DNA of 32,128 bases from Nemertoderma westbladi (taxonomy: Eukaryota > Xenacoelomorpha > Nemertodermatida > Nemertodermatidae), in assembly GCA_032718475.1 (NCBI GenBank), contig JAUCBJ010006204.1, positions 1 through 32,128 of the forward strand. Reading direction: 5' to 3'. The notes below the pieces were generated by a model, which made no database searches, was not told the DNA's origin, and saw nothing but the letters and a program-made list of their open reading frames with translations. Shown here in pieces: positions 1 through 10,500 of this stretch. The position numbers were made by a program, and so were the translations under genes. Within the stretch, counting starts at the first letter, position 1. Each line of letters starts with the position of its first letter.

Positions 1-734
1 ATATTGTCATACTATGCCAGGTTTATACATTTTCAGTGTGTGAAGGTAGGCCCATACATTCTATGTTATCTTTTATAAGTGCGCTACATTATTATATGGA
101 TAGAGAGGATAGGTATGGTATGCCTTAGTATAGTTATACAATGCCCACAGTAATTATCAGCAGCTTTAGTAAACCTTCCCTATTGGCCAACCTGTCCACA
201 ATATCTAATATTACTCAACCAGTGTTTCTCCTTGTTTATAAGGTGTATATCTCTCTGATTGGCTCACATGCAATGTTTATTTATCTCATATGTACTTTCC
301 TGTGGGTTTATATTGCCTTACATATTTCCTATATGATATAGCGGCTGTTATAGCTAGTTATCTGACAGTGACACTGAAGCGTTAGGGAAGCACAGCCGGT
401 TTCAGTATGTTTAGAGTTGGATCTTTCATTAATGTATTAACATCATAACAATTAAGATTACTGATTAAACCACATAAATCTACTTATCAACATTATTGCA
501 ATTATCATTATTATTAACGTTACCGTATACATTAACATAGTGCATTAATTATATTCATCTTGTTATCTTAGTGTAATTTAGAAATGCTATTGAGATTATA
601 TTGACAATTATTATTATTATATTTCATTTATATTTATACATGTTCTTTTAGCTAAGGTTAGATGCTTACATACATATGACAAATGACACAACTCAAAGGT
701 CCATCCTGTTTCGTTTATTGATTTAGTTTATAAA
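1..734. other. AT-rich non-coding DNA, no gene seen
   Basis: AT-rich sequence without a convincing exon on either strand. The open frame at 141-341 (+) has no recognisable domain and no coding-like composition. If the formin gene continues to the left, this stretch belongs to the intron after exon D. The proline-rich FH1 and FH2 exons expected next in a DAAM gene are not here, so they would lie beyond position 1. Confidence 0.6.
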
Positions 735-765
735 CATATCAACGACCGAGTTGTGCGTTGATATG
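735..765. repeat. Perfect 10-bp inverted repeat at the edge of the 29-bp array
   Basis: The arms catatcaacg (735-744) and cgttgatatg (756-765) are exact reverse complements separated by 11 bases, so a short hairpin is possible. The right arm runs directly into the first unit of the 29-bp tandem array. I see no protein or RNA gene linked to it. It may be a boundary feature of the array or chance. Confidence 0.6.
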
Positions 766-1753
766 TACGGATGCATATGTCTCGACGAGGGGTGTACGGA
801 TCCATATGTCTCAAAGAGGGGTGTACGGATCCATATGTAGGGGTGTACGGATGCATATGTCTCATTAAGGGGTGTATGGATCCATATGTCTCGACGAGGG
901 GTGTACGGATCCATATTACCCAACGAGGGGTGTACGGATGCATACGAGGGGTCTACGGATACATATGTCTCGACGAGGGGTGTACGGATCCATATGTCTC
1001 AACGAGGGGTGTACGGATCCATGTCTCAAAGATGGGTGTACGGATCCATATGTCTCAACGAGGGGTCTGCGGATACAATGTCTCGACGAGGGGTGTACGG
1101 ATCCATATGTCTCAACGAGGGGTGTACGGATCCATATGTCTCAAAGACGGGTGTACGGATGCATATGTCTCAACGAAGGGTGGACGGATCCATATGTCTC
1201 AAAGAGGGGTGTACGGATCCATATGTCTCAACGAGGGGTGTACGGATCCATATGCCTCAAAGAGGGGTGTACGGATCCATATGTCTCAAAGAGGGGTGTA
1301 CGGATGCATATGTCTCGACGAGGGGTGTACGGATCCTTATGTCTCGACGAGGGGTGTACGGATCCATGTCTCAATAAGGGGTGTACCGATACATATGTCT
1401 CAACGAAGGGTGGACGGATCCATATGTCTCAAAGAGGGGTGTACGGATCCATATGTCTCAACGAGGGGTGTACGGATCCATATGTCTCAAAGAGGGGTGT
1501 ACGGATCCATATGTCTCGACGAGGGGTGTACGGATCTATATGTCTCGACGAGGGGTGTACGGATCCATATGTCTTGACGAGGGGTGTACGGATCCATATG
1601 TCACAACGAGGGGTGTACGGATCCATATGTTTCGACGAGGGGTGTACGGATCAATATGTTTCGACGAGGGGTGTGCGGATCCATATGTCCCAACGAGGGG
1701 TGTACTGATCCATATGTCTCGACGAGGGTGTACGGATCCATATGTCTCAACAA
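762..1753. repeat. 29-bp minisatellite, about 34 copies (array A)
   Basis: The unit reads gtctcaacgaggggtgtacg followed by gatccatat. Frequent variants are ctcg/ctca and cgag/agag, with occasional deleted units such as gatccatgtctc. Most units carry GGATCC next to CATATG. Because 29 is not a multiple of 3, reading frames rotate from unit to unit. Few stop codons occur, so overlapping open frames appear in several frames of both strands and none should be taken as a gene. The array lies downstream of formin exon D on the minus strand, so it is probably intronic. Copy number is length divided by unit size. Confidence 0.95.
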
Positions 1754-1939
1754 AGTGAAGGAGGAATTTATGATTGCTTTAAAAACTTGGGGCTTTTAGC
1801 GAAGGACACCATGCATAAAAACGCAATTGCTATAAGGGCGTTCAATAGCAACAATAGAAGGTACTATCAAACGACAATAATTTACAACATTTAGTGGGTT
1901 GAACAATAACACAATGTAATAATTATACGTAATGACCAC

Positions 1940-2020
1940 CTGAGACTTTAAGTCCTGGTTGTCTTCCATGAGACGTTCAAGTCTCGCCTGTACGGCAACT
2001 AAAGCTCCTTGGATGTCATC
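1940..2020 (-). CDS. DAAM: DAAM-type formin, exon D (coiled-coil segment)
   Basis: This exon has 27 codons, phase 0 at both ends. The minus-strand acceptor is gttctgccag, followed by GATGACATCC. The donor is TCTCAG followed by gtggtc, which is weaker than the others and leaves some doubt about the 3' edge. The peptide begins DDIQGALVAVQARLERL and ends NQDLKSQ, and it is rich in Glu, Gln, Leu and Arg with heptad-like spacing. This fits the coiled coil that follows the FH3 dimerisation region in DAAM formins, between that region and the proline-rich FH1. It follows exon C after a 573-bp intron. The assignment rests mainly on position and phase, since the segment is poorly conserved. Confidence 0.72.
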
Positions 2021-2593
2021 CTGGCAGAACGGCGATTAATGGAAATTACAATTAATTTAATGAGATTACACAATATTAGTGTCCTACCACCCCCCACCCA
2101 TCTATCATAAAGTAGGGACGTTTAGTGCAGAATACTGAAACTAATTTCAAAGAATTTACGTTTTCCATCATACATTAATTACACAGTTGTTATGGACTTC
2201 AGCTTACAAAACAGTAGGCTATACTTTAAGTTTTGAGCATCCATTTCTTTATCGCTTCTACTGTTGTATTGCTGTCGAATAATTGATTTTATTGAATAGG
2301 AATAATTTATAATATGATAATTATATATATTAATTAATTTTTCGATGCTTTTGTTCTTAGCAAAAAATTTAAAATAAATTATAGTTTCAGTATTCAGCAC
2401 TAGAGACGCTAAAGTATATCGATTTTGCATTTCAAGCGATATGATAATCTGTATAAATTTAGGTAGAGTTACTTAAATTAAGGCGCTATTTTTAAGACAA
2501 TGGCTATGTCATTTAGTTGTTAGTATTTAAATAAATAAATATTTATACAAACTACTATATAGCCACATATTATTTAATCCCTTACGTACTAAC
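2021..2593 (-). other. Intron between exons C and D (573 bp)
   Basis: AT-rich sequence bounded by a GT donor after exon C (gttagt) and the exon D acceptor. No ORF with recognisable content is seen. The open frame at 2179-2430 (-) is low-complexity and AT-driven. Confidence 0.75.
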
Positions 2594-2695
2594 CTTCTCT
2601 TGTCGTATTGATTCAATCTCCTTCGATTGTTCATCAACACGAGCTACTAGTTCCTCTCTTTCCTTGGCTAGTTCATCTATCTTATCCTTATAAAC
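2594..2695 (-). CDS. DAAM: DAAM-type formin, exon C (start of coiled coil)
   Basis: This exon has 34 codons, phase 0 at both ends, with acceptor ttctactcgccag and donor GAGAAG followed by gttagt. The peptide starts VYKDKIDELAKEREELV and ends SIRQEK, a highly charged heptad-rich helix. In DAAM proteins the equivalent stretch, straight after the segment encoded by exon B, is a long Lys/Glu-rich coiled coil of similar composition. The 250-bp intron separating it from exon B is short and ordinary, in contrast to the intron upstream of exon B. The splice sites are clear. The family call depends on the flanking exons. Confidence 0.85.
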
Positions 2696-2945
2696 CTGGC
2701 GAGTAGAAATAAATAAATAATGAAACAATTTAACAGAAATAGAAAGGAGAATCCGTTATTACATTTCTATACAAATCTAGTCTCTGGCAAAAATAAGAGT
2801 AATAGTTTACAGGATTTAAATTAATTTCTAGACGTCCTATTAATATCGTAAAAATAATACATGAACTTCAGAATTTGTAAATTTAATGATAATTTGTAAT
2901 AGAAGTAAATCGAAGTAAAGCCTCGAAATATCAAATTATGCTAAC

Positions 2946-3103
2946 CTTAATTTCTTCTTCATTTACAAGAAGGTCGATAACGTTTTTAATGTTTAGATCA
3001 AGAGGGGCAGTATCAGGACAAGAACCATCTTCTGTTGTTAGAACTACTTGTTGAACCAAACGATCAAACAACTGCCAGTGTTTAGGTGAAGAACCGTGGT
3101 CAA
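2946..3103 (-). CDS. DAAM: DAAM-type formin, exon B (end of FH3 / dimerisation region)
   Basis: 158 bp on the minus strand. The first two bases complete a codon begun in exon A (G + TT = Val), followed by 52 codons ending in frame at ATTAAG, then donor gttagc. Recognisable DAAM signatures are HWQLFDRLVQQVV and, further on, NIKNVIDLLVNEEE. In DAAM1/2 the homologous segment runs from a Trp-containing LLDR motif to NENEVK. In formins this part closes the armadillo-like Diaphanous inhibitory domain and leads into the coiled coil. The acceptor consistent with phase and alignment is the C-tract plus CTTTAG just above 3103. The first 16 exon bases (coding VDHGSS) are also the exon-derived part of the adjacent 26-bp minisatellite unit. 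The last upstream repeat copies read openly into the exon as a poly-proline run, which I treat as intronic. Confidence 0.92.
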
Positions 3104-6100
3104 CTAAAGGGGGGGGGGGGGGGGGGGGGGGACCATGGTAAATTAAAAGGGGAAGAACCATGATCAACTAAAGGGGGGGGGGAGAACCATGGTCAACTAA
3201 AGGGGGGAAGAACCATGGTCAACTAAAGGGGGGAAGAACCATGGTCAACTAAAGGGGGGAAGAACCATGGTCAACTAAAGGGGGGAAGAACCATGGTCAA
3301 CTAAAGGGGGGGGGGGGGCATGGTAAATTAAAAGGGGAAGAACCATGATCAACTAAAGGGGGGGGGAGAACCATGGTCAACTAAAGGGTGGAAGAACCAT
3401 GGTCAACTAAAGGGGGGAAGAACCATGGCCAACGAAAGGGGGGAAGAACCATGGTCAACTAAAGGGGGGGGGGAACCATGGTCAACTAAAGGGGGGAAGA
3501 AACATGGTCAACTAAAGGGTGGAAGAACCATGGTCAACTAAAGGGGGGAAGAACCATGGTCAACTAAAGGGTGGGAGAACCATGGTCAACTAAAGGGGGG
3601 AAGAACCATGGTCAACTAAAGGGTGGGAGAACCATGGTCAACTAAAGGGGGGGGGGGGGGGGGGGCATGGTAAATTAAAGGGGGAAGAACCATGGTCAAC
3701 TAAAGGGGGGGAGAACCATGGTCAACTAAAGGGGGGAAGAACCATGGTCAACTAAAGGGGGGAAGAACCATGGTCAACTAAAGGGTGGAAGAACCATGGT
3801 CAACTAAAGGGGGGGGAGAACCATGGTCAACTAAAGGGTGGAAGAACCATGGTCAACTAAAGGGGGGGAGAACCATGGTCAACTAAAGGGGGGAAGAACC
3901 ATGGTCAACTAAAGGGTGGAAGAACCATGGTCAACTAAAGTGGGGAAGAACCATGGTCAACTAAAGGGGGGAAGAACCATGGTAAATTAAAGGGGGAAGA
4001 ACCATGGCCAACGAAAGGGGGGAAGAACCATGGCCAACGAAAGGGGGGAAGAACCATGGTCAACTAAAGGGGGGAAGAACCATGGTCAACTAAAGGGGGG
4101 AAGAACCATGGTCAACTAAAGGGTGGAAGAACCATGGTCAACTAAAGGGGGGAAGAACCATGGTCAACTAAAGGGGGGAAGAACCATGGTCAACTAAAGG
4201 GTGGAAGAACCATGGTCAACTAAAGGGGGGGAGAACCATGGTCAACTAAAGGGGGGAAGAACCATGGTCAACTAAAGGGTGGAAGAACCATGGTCAACTA
4301 AAGTGGGGAAGAACCATGGTCAACTAAAGGGGGGGAGAACCATGGTCAACTAAAGTGGGGAAGAACCATGGTCAACTAAAGGGGGGAAGAACCATGGTAA
4401 ATTAAAGGGGGAAGAACCATGGCCAACGAAAGGGGGGAAGAACCATGGCCAACGAAAGGGGGGAAGAACCATGGTCAACTAAAGGGGGGAAGAACCATGG
4501 TCAACTAAAGGGGGGAAGAACCATGGTCAACTAAAGGGTGGAAGAACCATGGTCAACTAAAGGGGGGAAGAACCATGGTCAACTAAAGGGGGGAAGAACC
4601 ATGGTCAACTAAAGGGTGGAAGAACCATGGTCAACTAAAGGGGGGGAGAACCATGGTCAACTAAAGGGGGGAAGAACCATGGTCAACTAAAGGGTGGAAG
4701 AACCATGGTCAACTAAAGTGGGGAAGAACCATGGTCAACTAAAGGGGGGGAGAACCATGGTCAACTAAAGTGGGGAAGAACCATGGTCAACTAAAGAGGG
4801 GAAGAACCATGCTCAACTAAAGGGGGGGAGAACCATGGTCAACTAAAGGGGGGAAGAACAATGGTCAACTAAAGGGTGGAAGAACCATGGTCAACTAAAG
4901 TGGGGAAGAACCATGGTCAACTAAAGTGGGGAAGAACCATGGTCAACTAAAGGGTGGAAGAACCATGGTCAACTAAAGGGGGGAAGAACCATGGTCAACT
5001 AAAGGGGGGAAGAACCATGGTCAACTAAAGGGTGGAAGAACCATGGTCAACTAAAGGGGGGAAGAACCATGGTCAACTAAAGGGGGGAAGAACCATGGTC
5101 AACTAAAGGGTGGAAGAACCATGGTCAACTAAAGTGGGGAAGAACCATGTTCAACTAAAGGGGGGAAGAACCATGCTCAACTAAAGGGGGGAAGAACCAT
5201 GGTCAACTAAAGGGGGGAAGAACAATGGTCAACTAAAGGGTGGAAGAACCATGGTCAACTAAAGTGGGGAAGAACCATGGTCAACTAAAGGGTGGAAGAA
5301 CCATGGTCAACTAAAGGGGGGAAGAACCATGCTCAACTAAAGGGGGGAAGAACCATGGTCAACTAAAGGGGGGAAGAAACATGGTCAACTAAAGGGGGGA
5401 AGAACCATGGTCAACTAAAGGGGGGAAGAAACATGGTCAACTAAAGGGTGGAAGAACCATGGTCAACTAAAGGGGGGAAGAACCATGGTCAACTAAAGGG
5501 GGGAAGAACCATGGTCAACTAAAGGGGGGAAGAACCATGGTCAACTAAAGGGGGGAAGAAACATGGTCAACTAAAGGGTGGAAGAACCATGGTCAACTAA
5601 AGGGTGGAAGAACCATGGTCAACTAAAGGGGGGAAGAACCATGGTCAACTAAAGTGGGGAAGAACCATGGTCAACTAAAGGGTGGAAGAACCATGGTCAA
5701 CTAAAGGGGGGAAGAACCATGGTCAACTAAAGGGGGGAAGAACCATGGTCAACTAAAGGGGGGAAGAACCATGGTCAACTAAATGGGGGAAGAACCATGC
5801 TCAACTAAAGTGGGGAAGAACCATGGTCAACTAAAGGGTGGAAGAACCATGGTCAACTAAAGGGGGGAAGAACCATGGTCAACTAAAGGGGGGAAGAACC
5901 ATGGTCAACTAAAGGGGGGAAGAACCATGGTCAACTAAAGTGGGGAAGAACCATGGTCAACTAAAGGGTGGAAGAACCATGGTCAACTAAAGGGGGGAAG
6001 AAACATGGTCAACTAAAGGGTGGAAGAACCATGGTCAACTAAAGGGGGGAAGAACCATGGTCAACTAAAGGGGGGAAGAACCATGGTCAACTAAAGGGGG

Positions 6101-6392
6101 GAAGAACCATGGTCAACTAAAGGGGGGAAGAACCATGGTCAACTAAAGGGGGGGGGAAGAACCATGGTAAACTAAAGGGGGGGAAGAACCATGGTAAACT
6201 AAAGGGGGGAAGAACCATGGTCAACTAAAGGGGGGAAGAACCATGGTCAACTAAAGTGGGGAAGAACCATGGTCAACTAAAGGGGGGAAGAACCATGGTC
6301 AACTAAAGGGGGGAAGAACCATGGTCAACTAAAGGGGGGAAGAACCATGGTCAACTAAAGGGTGGAAGAACCATGGTCAACTAAAGAGGGGA
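3088..6392 (-). repeat. 26-bp minisatellite made of the exon B splice junction, ~127 copies (array B)
   Basis: On the minus strand the unit is TTGACCATGGTTCTTC followed by CCCCCTTTAG. The first 16 bases match the first 16 bases of exon B with one difference (ATGG for ACGG). The last 10 match the end of the intron. Variants alter the C tract (CCACCC, CCCCAC, 7 to 20 or more C) or give GGCCAACG or GGTAAATT on the plus strand. A block near 3981 recurs near 4396, giving a higher-order period of about 415 bp (16 units). The proximal part (3105-3680) has a different sub-pattern with long G tracts. A canonical 26-bp unit spliced into the message would put TAG in frame. Copy number is length divided by unit size. 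Confidence 0.95.
3104..3131 (-). promoter_or_regulatory. 3' splice acceptor of exon B with 23-base C tract
   Basis: On the minus strand the intron ends in a run of 23 C, then TTTAG, directly before TTGACC of exon B (the plus strand shows 23 G at 3109-3131). This is the closest of more than 100 similar acceptor-like motifs, and it gives the frame that matches DAAM. A tract this long is an unusual polypyrimidine tract, since cytosine homopolymers bind U2AF less well than U-rich ones. The tract length may also be uncertain because homopolymers are error-prone in assemblies. Confidence 0.75.
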
Positions 6393-6429
6393 ATAATATG
6401 TAACTCATATTTACGAGTAAGGAGACAGA

Positions 6430-6975
6430 GCCGAGCATGGACTCCAATACAAGAATATTTGATGTATTTTATGCGACTTACATAGCCTGGATAGCCCATT
6501 CAATGCTGCCCATGCCTTCCCTACCTATTCGAAGGTCTTAACGTGATTTTCGGAACCAATCCCGTGTAGCCCACATGATTAAGCACACCATCTTAGAGCT
6601 TGTTCTCATACTATCAGACATATCCTGACGATTGTCGAAGTTAACTGTCCAAAATTTCACATAGGGGGTGGGGGTTTCGACGCAATCGAAATTCATCCTC
6701 TCTCCAGGGGAAAGTTGATTCAAATAACAGCTGCTTGTTCTCAAAAATTAAATTGTAGCCTGTTCTATTTGTCTTTCGTTTATTGTTTTGGTTAGAATAA
6801 CGTGCCATTGTAACCAGCTCCTTTCCCCAAATTGATGTTTTAACATTGTGACAGAATATTAATTCCCTAAGATTGATTCAATTTCAAGTCCCCCCCCCCC
6901 CCCCCCCCTTTTTTTTTGGACACTAGAAGCACCTTGTTCCAATTAACTGAACAAATCTGTAAACGTCTTATGTAC
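6430..6975 (-). mobile_element. Degraded LINE fragment, reverse-transcriptase C-terminal part (family 1)
   Basis: On the minus strand, TVNFDNRQDMSDSM and a following stretch ending DWFRKSR, then DLRIGREG after a stop, match the region downstream of the FADD motif in the better copy at 29912-31690. There the equivalent reads TVNFESPQQVSD and then IRKSGADLRIRKG. A related piece near 6918-6950 (acactagaagca) continues the match upstream. An unrelated ~250-bp segment containing a C19T9 homopolymer (6890-6917) separates the two. Stops and gaps make it non-functional. It abuts the end of the 26-bp array. Confidence 0.75.
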
Positions 6976-6991
6976 CTGTGACACCAGCAGC

Positions 6992-7520
6992 TCACAAGTC
7001 ACAATTGTCGATGAACCATCGTATAGTTATCGGATTGCTAGAATAATTTCCTCCGGAATCCCATATGCCAGTATGCCGAACATACGTGGTCGGGAGACTG
7101 AGGTCGAAGGCTTTAAAGAAGTCAACAAAGATTACAGCCAGATGCCTGTCTTTCTTTGTTGGTAACTCTTCGAGATTCTGTTTTATTCTATGGGACTTCA
7201 AAATCCCGGGGAGAATATTCAATATTGCTCATATCCGAAAGTCTTCACCTGACTTCCGGATCCATGATCCCAAGTAGCAGAACTCATCCACATGCTCACG
7301 CAAGCCATCCCATCAGAGGATGTCAAGGTGGATGTCATAAGGGATGTCAAGGTTCACAATTTTGGTCTTCTTGGAGTTTACAAAAAGACCAACACTAGAA
7401 GCAACCTGCTACAATGAACAGAGGAGCCTTTGGGCTCCCTCTAGTGATTCTGATAGTACCCCTACGTCATCAGCAAAGTCTAGATCAGTTAGGTACTTGC
7501 AGGATTTCCTCGACTTCTGG
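6992..7520 (-). mobile_element. Rearranged LINE fragments, reverse-transcriptase pieces out of order (family 1)
   Basis: Two pieces of the same element are joined in the wrong order. From 7520 down to about 7180 the minus strand covers the FADD region through the part equivalent to IWKSPRINRK (here ILKSHRIKQN). Next to it, about 7177-6996 carries the upstream RT motif-A region (VIFVDFFKAFD). In an intact element the motif-A part comes first. The join falls inside one short open frame (6992-7222), which is therefore a chimera. The 47-bp minisatellite begins abruptly at 7521, inside the element sequence after gatttcctcgacttctgg. Confidence 0.8.
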
Positions 7521-10500
7521 ACTTGCCCTGCTTACTACCCTTCACTGTTCCTTCCTGGTGCTGTCCTTGCCCTGCTCACTCCCATCCTTCACTGTTCCGT
7601 ACTGGTGCTGTCCTTGCCCTGCTCACTCCCACCCTTCACTGTTCCTTCCTGGTGCTGTCCTTGCCCTGGTCACTCCCATCCTTGACTGTTCCGTCCTGGT
7701 GCTGTCCTTGCCCTGCTCACTCCCATCCTTGACTGTTCCGTACTGGTGCTGTCCTTGCCCTGCTCACTCCCACCCTTCACTGTTCCTTCCTGGTGCTGTC
7801 CTTGCCCTGCTCACTCCCATCCTTGACTGTTCCGTACTGGTGCTGTCCTTGCCCTGCTCACTCCCACCCTTCACTGTTCCTTCCTGGTGCTGTCCTTGCC
7901 CTGCTCACTCCCACCCTTCACTGTTCCCTCATGGTGCTGTCCGTCCCTGCTCACTCTCATCCTTCACTGTTCCTTCCTGGTGCTGTCCTTGCCCTGCTCA
8001 CTCCCATCCTTCACTGTTCCGTACTGGTGCTGTCCTTGCCCTGCTCACTCCCACCCTTCACTGTTCCTTCCTGGTGCTATCCTTGCCCTGGTCACTCCCA
8101 TCCTTGACTGTTCCGTCCTGGTGCTGTCCTTGCCCTGCTCACTCCCATCCTTGACTGTTCCGTACTGGTGCTGTCCTTGCCCTGCTCACTCCCACCCTTC
8201 ACTGTTCCTTCCTGGTGCTGTCCTTGCCCTGCTCACTCCCATCCTTGACTGTTCCGTACTGGTGCTGTCCTTGCCCTGCTCACTCCCATCCTTGACTGTT
8301 CCGTACTGGTGCTGTCCTTGCCCTGCTCATTCCCACCCTTCACTGTTCCTTCCTGGTGCTGTCCTTGACCTCCTCACTCCCACCCTTGACTGTTCCGTCC
8401 TGGTGCTGTCCTTGCCCTGCTCACTCCCATCCTTGACTGTTCCGTACTGGTGCTGTCCTTGCCCTGCTCACTCCCACCCTTCACTGTTCCTTCCTGGTGC
8501 TGTCCTTGCCCTGCTCACTCCCATCTTTGACTGTTCCGTACTGGTGCTGTCCTTGCCCTGCTCACTCCCACCCTTCACTGTTCCGTCCCGGTGCTGTCAT
8601 TGCCCTGCTCGCTCCCACCCTTCACTGTTCCCTCCCGGTGCTGTCCTTGCCCTGCTCACCCCCACCCTTCACTGTTCCGTACTGGTGCTGTCCTTGCCCT
8701 GCTCACTCCCATCTTTCACTGTTCCGTCCTGGTGCTGTCCTTGCCCTGCTCGCTCCCACCCTTCACTGTTCCCTCCTGGTGCTGTCCTTGCCCTGCTCAC
8801 CCCCACCCTTCACTGTTCCGTACTGGTGCTGTCCTTGCCCTGCTCACTCCCATCTTTCACTGTTCCGTACTGGTGCTGTCCTTGCCCTGCTCACTCCCAC
8901 CCTTCACTGTTCCTTCCTGGTGCTGTCCTTGCCCTGCTCACTCCCATCCTTGACTGTTCCCTCCTGGTGCTGTCCTTGACCTGCTCACTCCCACCCTTCA
9001 CTGTTCCCTCATGGTGCTGTCCTTCCCTGCTCACTCCCATCCTTCACTGTTCCGTCCTGATGCTGTCCTTGACCTGCTTACTCCCACCCTTCACTGTTCC
9101 TTCCCGGTGCTGTCCTTGACCTGCTTACTCCCACCCTTCACTGTTCCTTCCTGGTGCTGTCCTTGCCCTGCTCACTCCCACCCTTCACTGTTCCTTCCTG
9201 GTGCTGTCCTTGCCCTGCTCACTCCCATCCTTGACTGTTCCCTCCTGGTGCTGTCCTTGACCTGCTTACTCCCACCCTTCACTGTTCCTTCCCGGTGCTG
9301 TCCTTGACCTGCTTACTCCCACCCTTTACTGTTCCTTCCTGGTGCTGTCCTTGCCCTGCTCGCTCCCACCCTTCACTGTTCCCTCCTGGTGCTGTCCTTG
9401 CCCTGCTCACCCCCACCCTTCACTGTTCCGTACTGGTGCTGTCCTTGCCCTGCTCACTCCCATCTTTCACTGTTCCGTCCTGGTGCTGTCCTTGCCCTGC
9501 TCACTCCCACCCTTCACTGTTCCGTCCTGGTGCTGTCCTTGCCCTGTTAACTTCCACCCTTTACTGTTCCGTCCTGGTGCTGTCCTTGCCCTGCTCACTC
9601 CCACCCTTCACTGTTCCTTCCTGGTGCTGTCCTTGCCCTGCTACTCCCATCCTTTACTGTTCCATCCTGGTGCTGTCCTTGCCATGCTCACACCCACCCT
9701 TCACTGTTCCTTCCTGGTGCTGTCCTTGCCCTGCTCACTCCCGCCCTTCACTGTTCCGTCCTGGTGCTGTCCTTGCCCTGTTAACTCCCACCCTTCACTG
9801 TTCCTTCCTGGTGCTGTCCTTGCCCTGCTCACTCCCACCCTTCACTGTTCCTTCCTGGTGCTGTCCTTGCCCTGCTACTCCCATCCTTTACTGTTCCATC
9901 CTGGTGCTGTCCTTGCCATGCTCACACCCACCCTTCACTGTTCCTTCCTGGTGCTGTCCTTGCCCTGCTCACTCCCACCCTTCACTGTTCCACCCTGGTG
10001 ATGTCCTTGCCCTGCTCACTACCACCCTTCACTGTTCCACCCTGGTGATGTCCTTGCCCTGCTCACTCCCACCCTTCACTGTTCCTTCCTGGTGCTGTCC
10101 TTGCCCTGCTCACTCCCACCCTTCACTGTTCCACCCTGGTGATGTCCTAGCCCTGCTCACTCCCATCCTTTACTGTTCTATCCTGGTGCTGTCCTTGCCC
10201 TGCTCACTCCCACCCTTCACTGTTCCTTCCTGGTGCTGTCCTTGCACTGCCTACTCCCACCCTTCACTGTTCAGTCCCGGTGCTGTCCTTGCCCTGCTCA
10301 CTCCCATCCTTTACTGTTCCTTCCTGGTGCTGTCCTTGCCCTCCTCACTCCCATCCTTTACTGTTCCATCCTGGTGCTGTCCTTGCCCTGCTCACTCCCA
10401 TCATTGACTGTTCCGTCCTGGTGCTGTCCTTGCCCTGCTCACTCCCACCCTTCACTGTTCCTTCCTGGTGCTGTCCTTGCCCTGCTACTCCCATCCTTCA

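Noticed and set aside
141-341. 66-codon hydrophobic ORF
   Set aside because: It is AT-driven, hydrophobic by composition, has no homologous motif and lies in probable intron.
771-1799. Overlapping ORFs rich in CTDPYVS / GVRIHMSQRGVYG
   Set aside because: They arise from the 29-bp array read in rotating frames, all open at once, and are not a gene.
2931-3167. Poly-proline run (IYHGPPPPPPPP) as part of the formin, perhaps an FH1 domain
   Set aside because: It is the C-tract of the repeat array read through the acceptor. FH1 should come after the coiled coil, and splice phase with exon A requires the start at 3103.
762-6392. CRISPR-like regular repeats
   Set aside because: Units are directly tandem with no unique spacers, no cas genes are present, and the host is eukaryotic.
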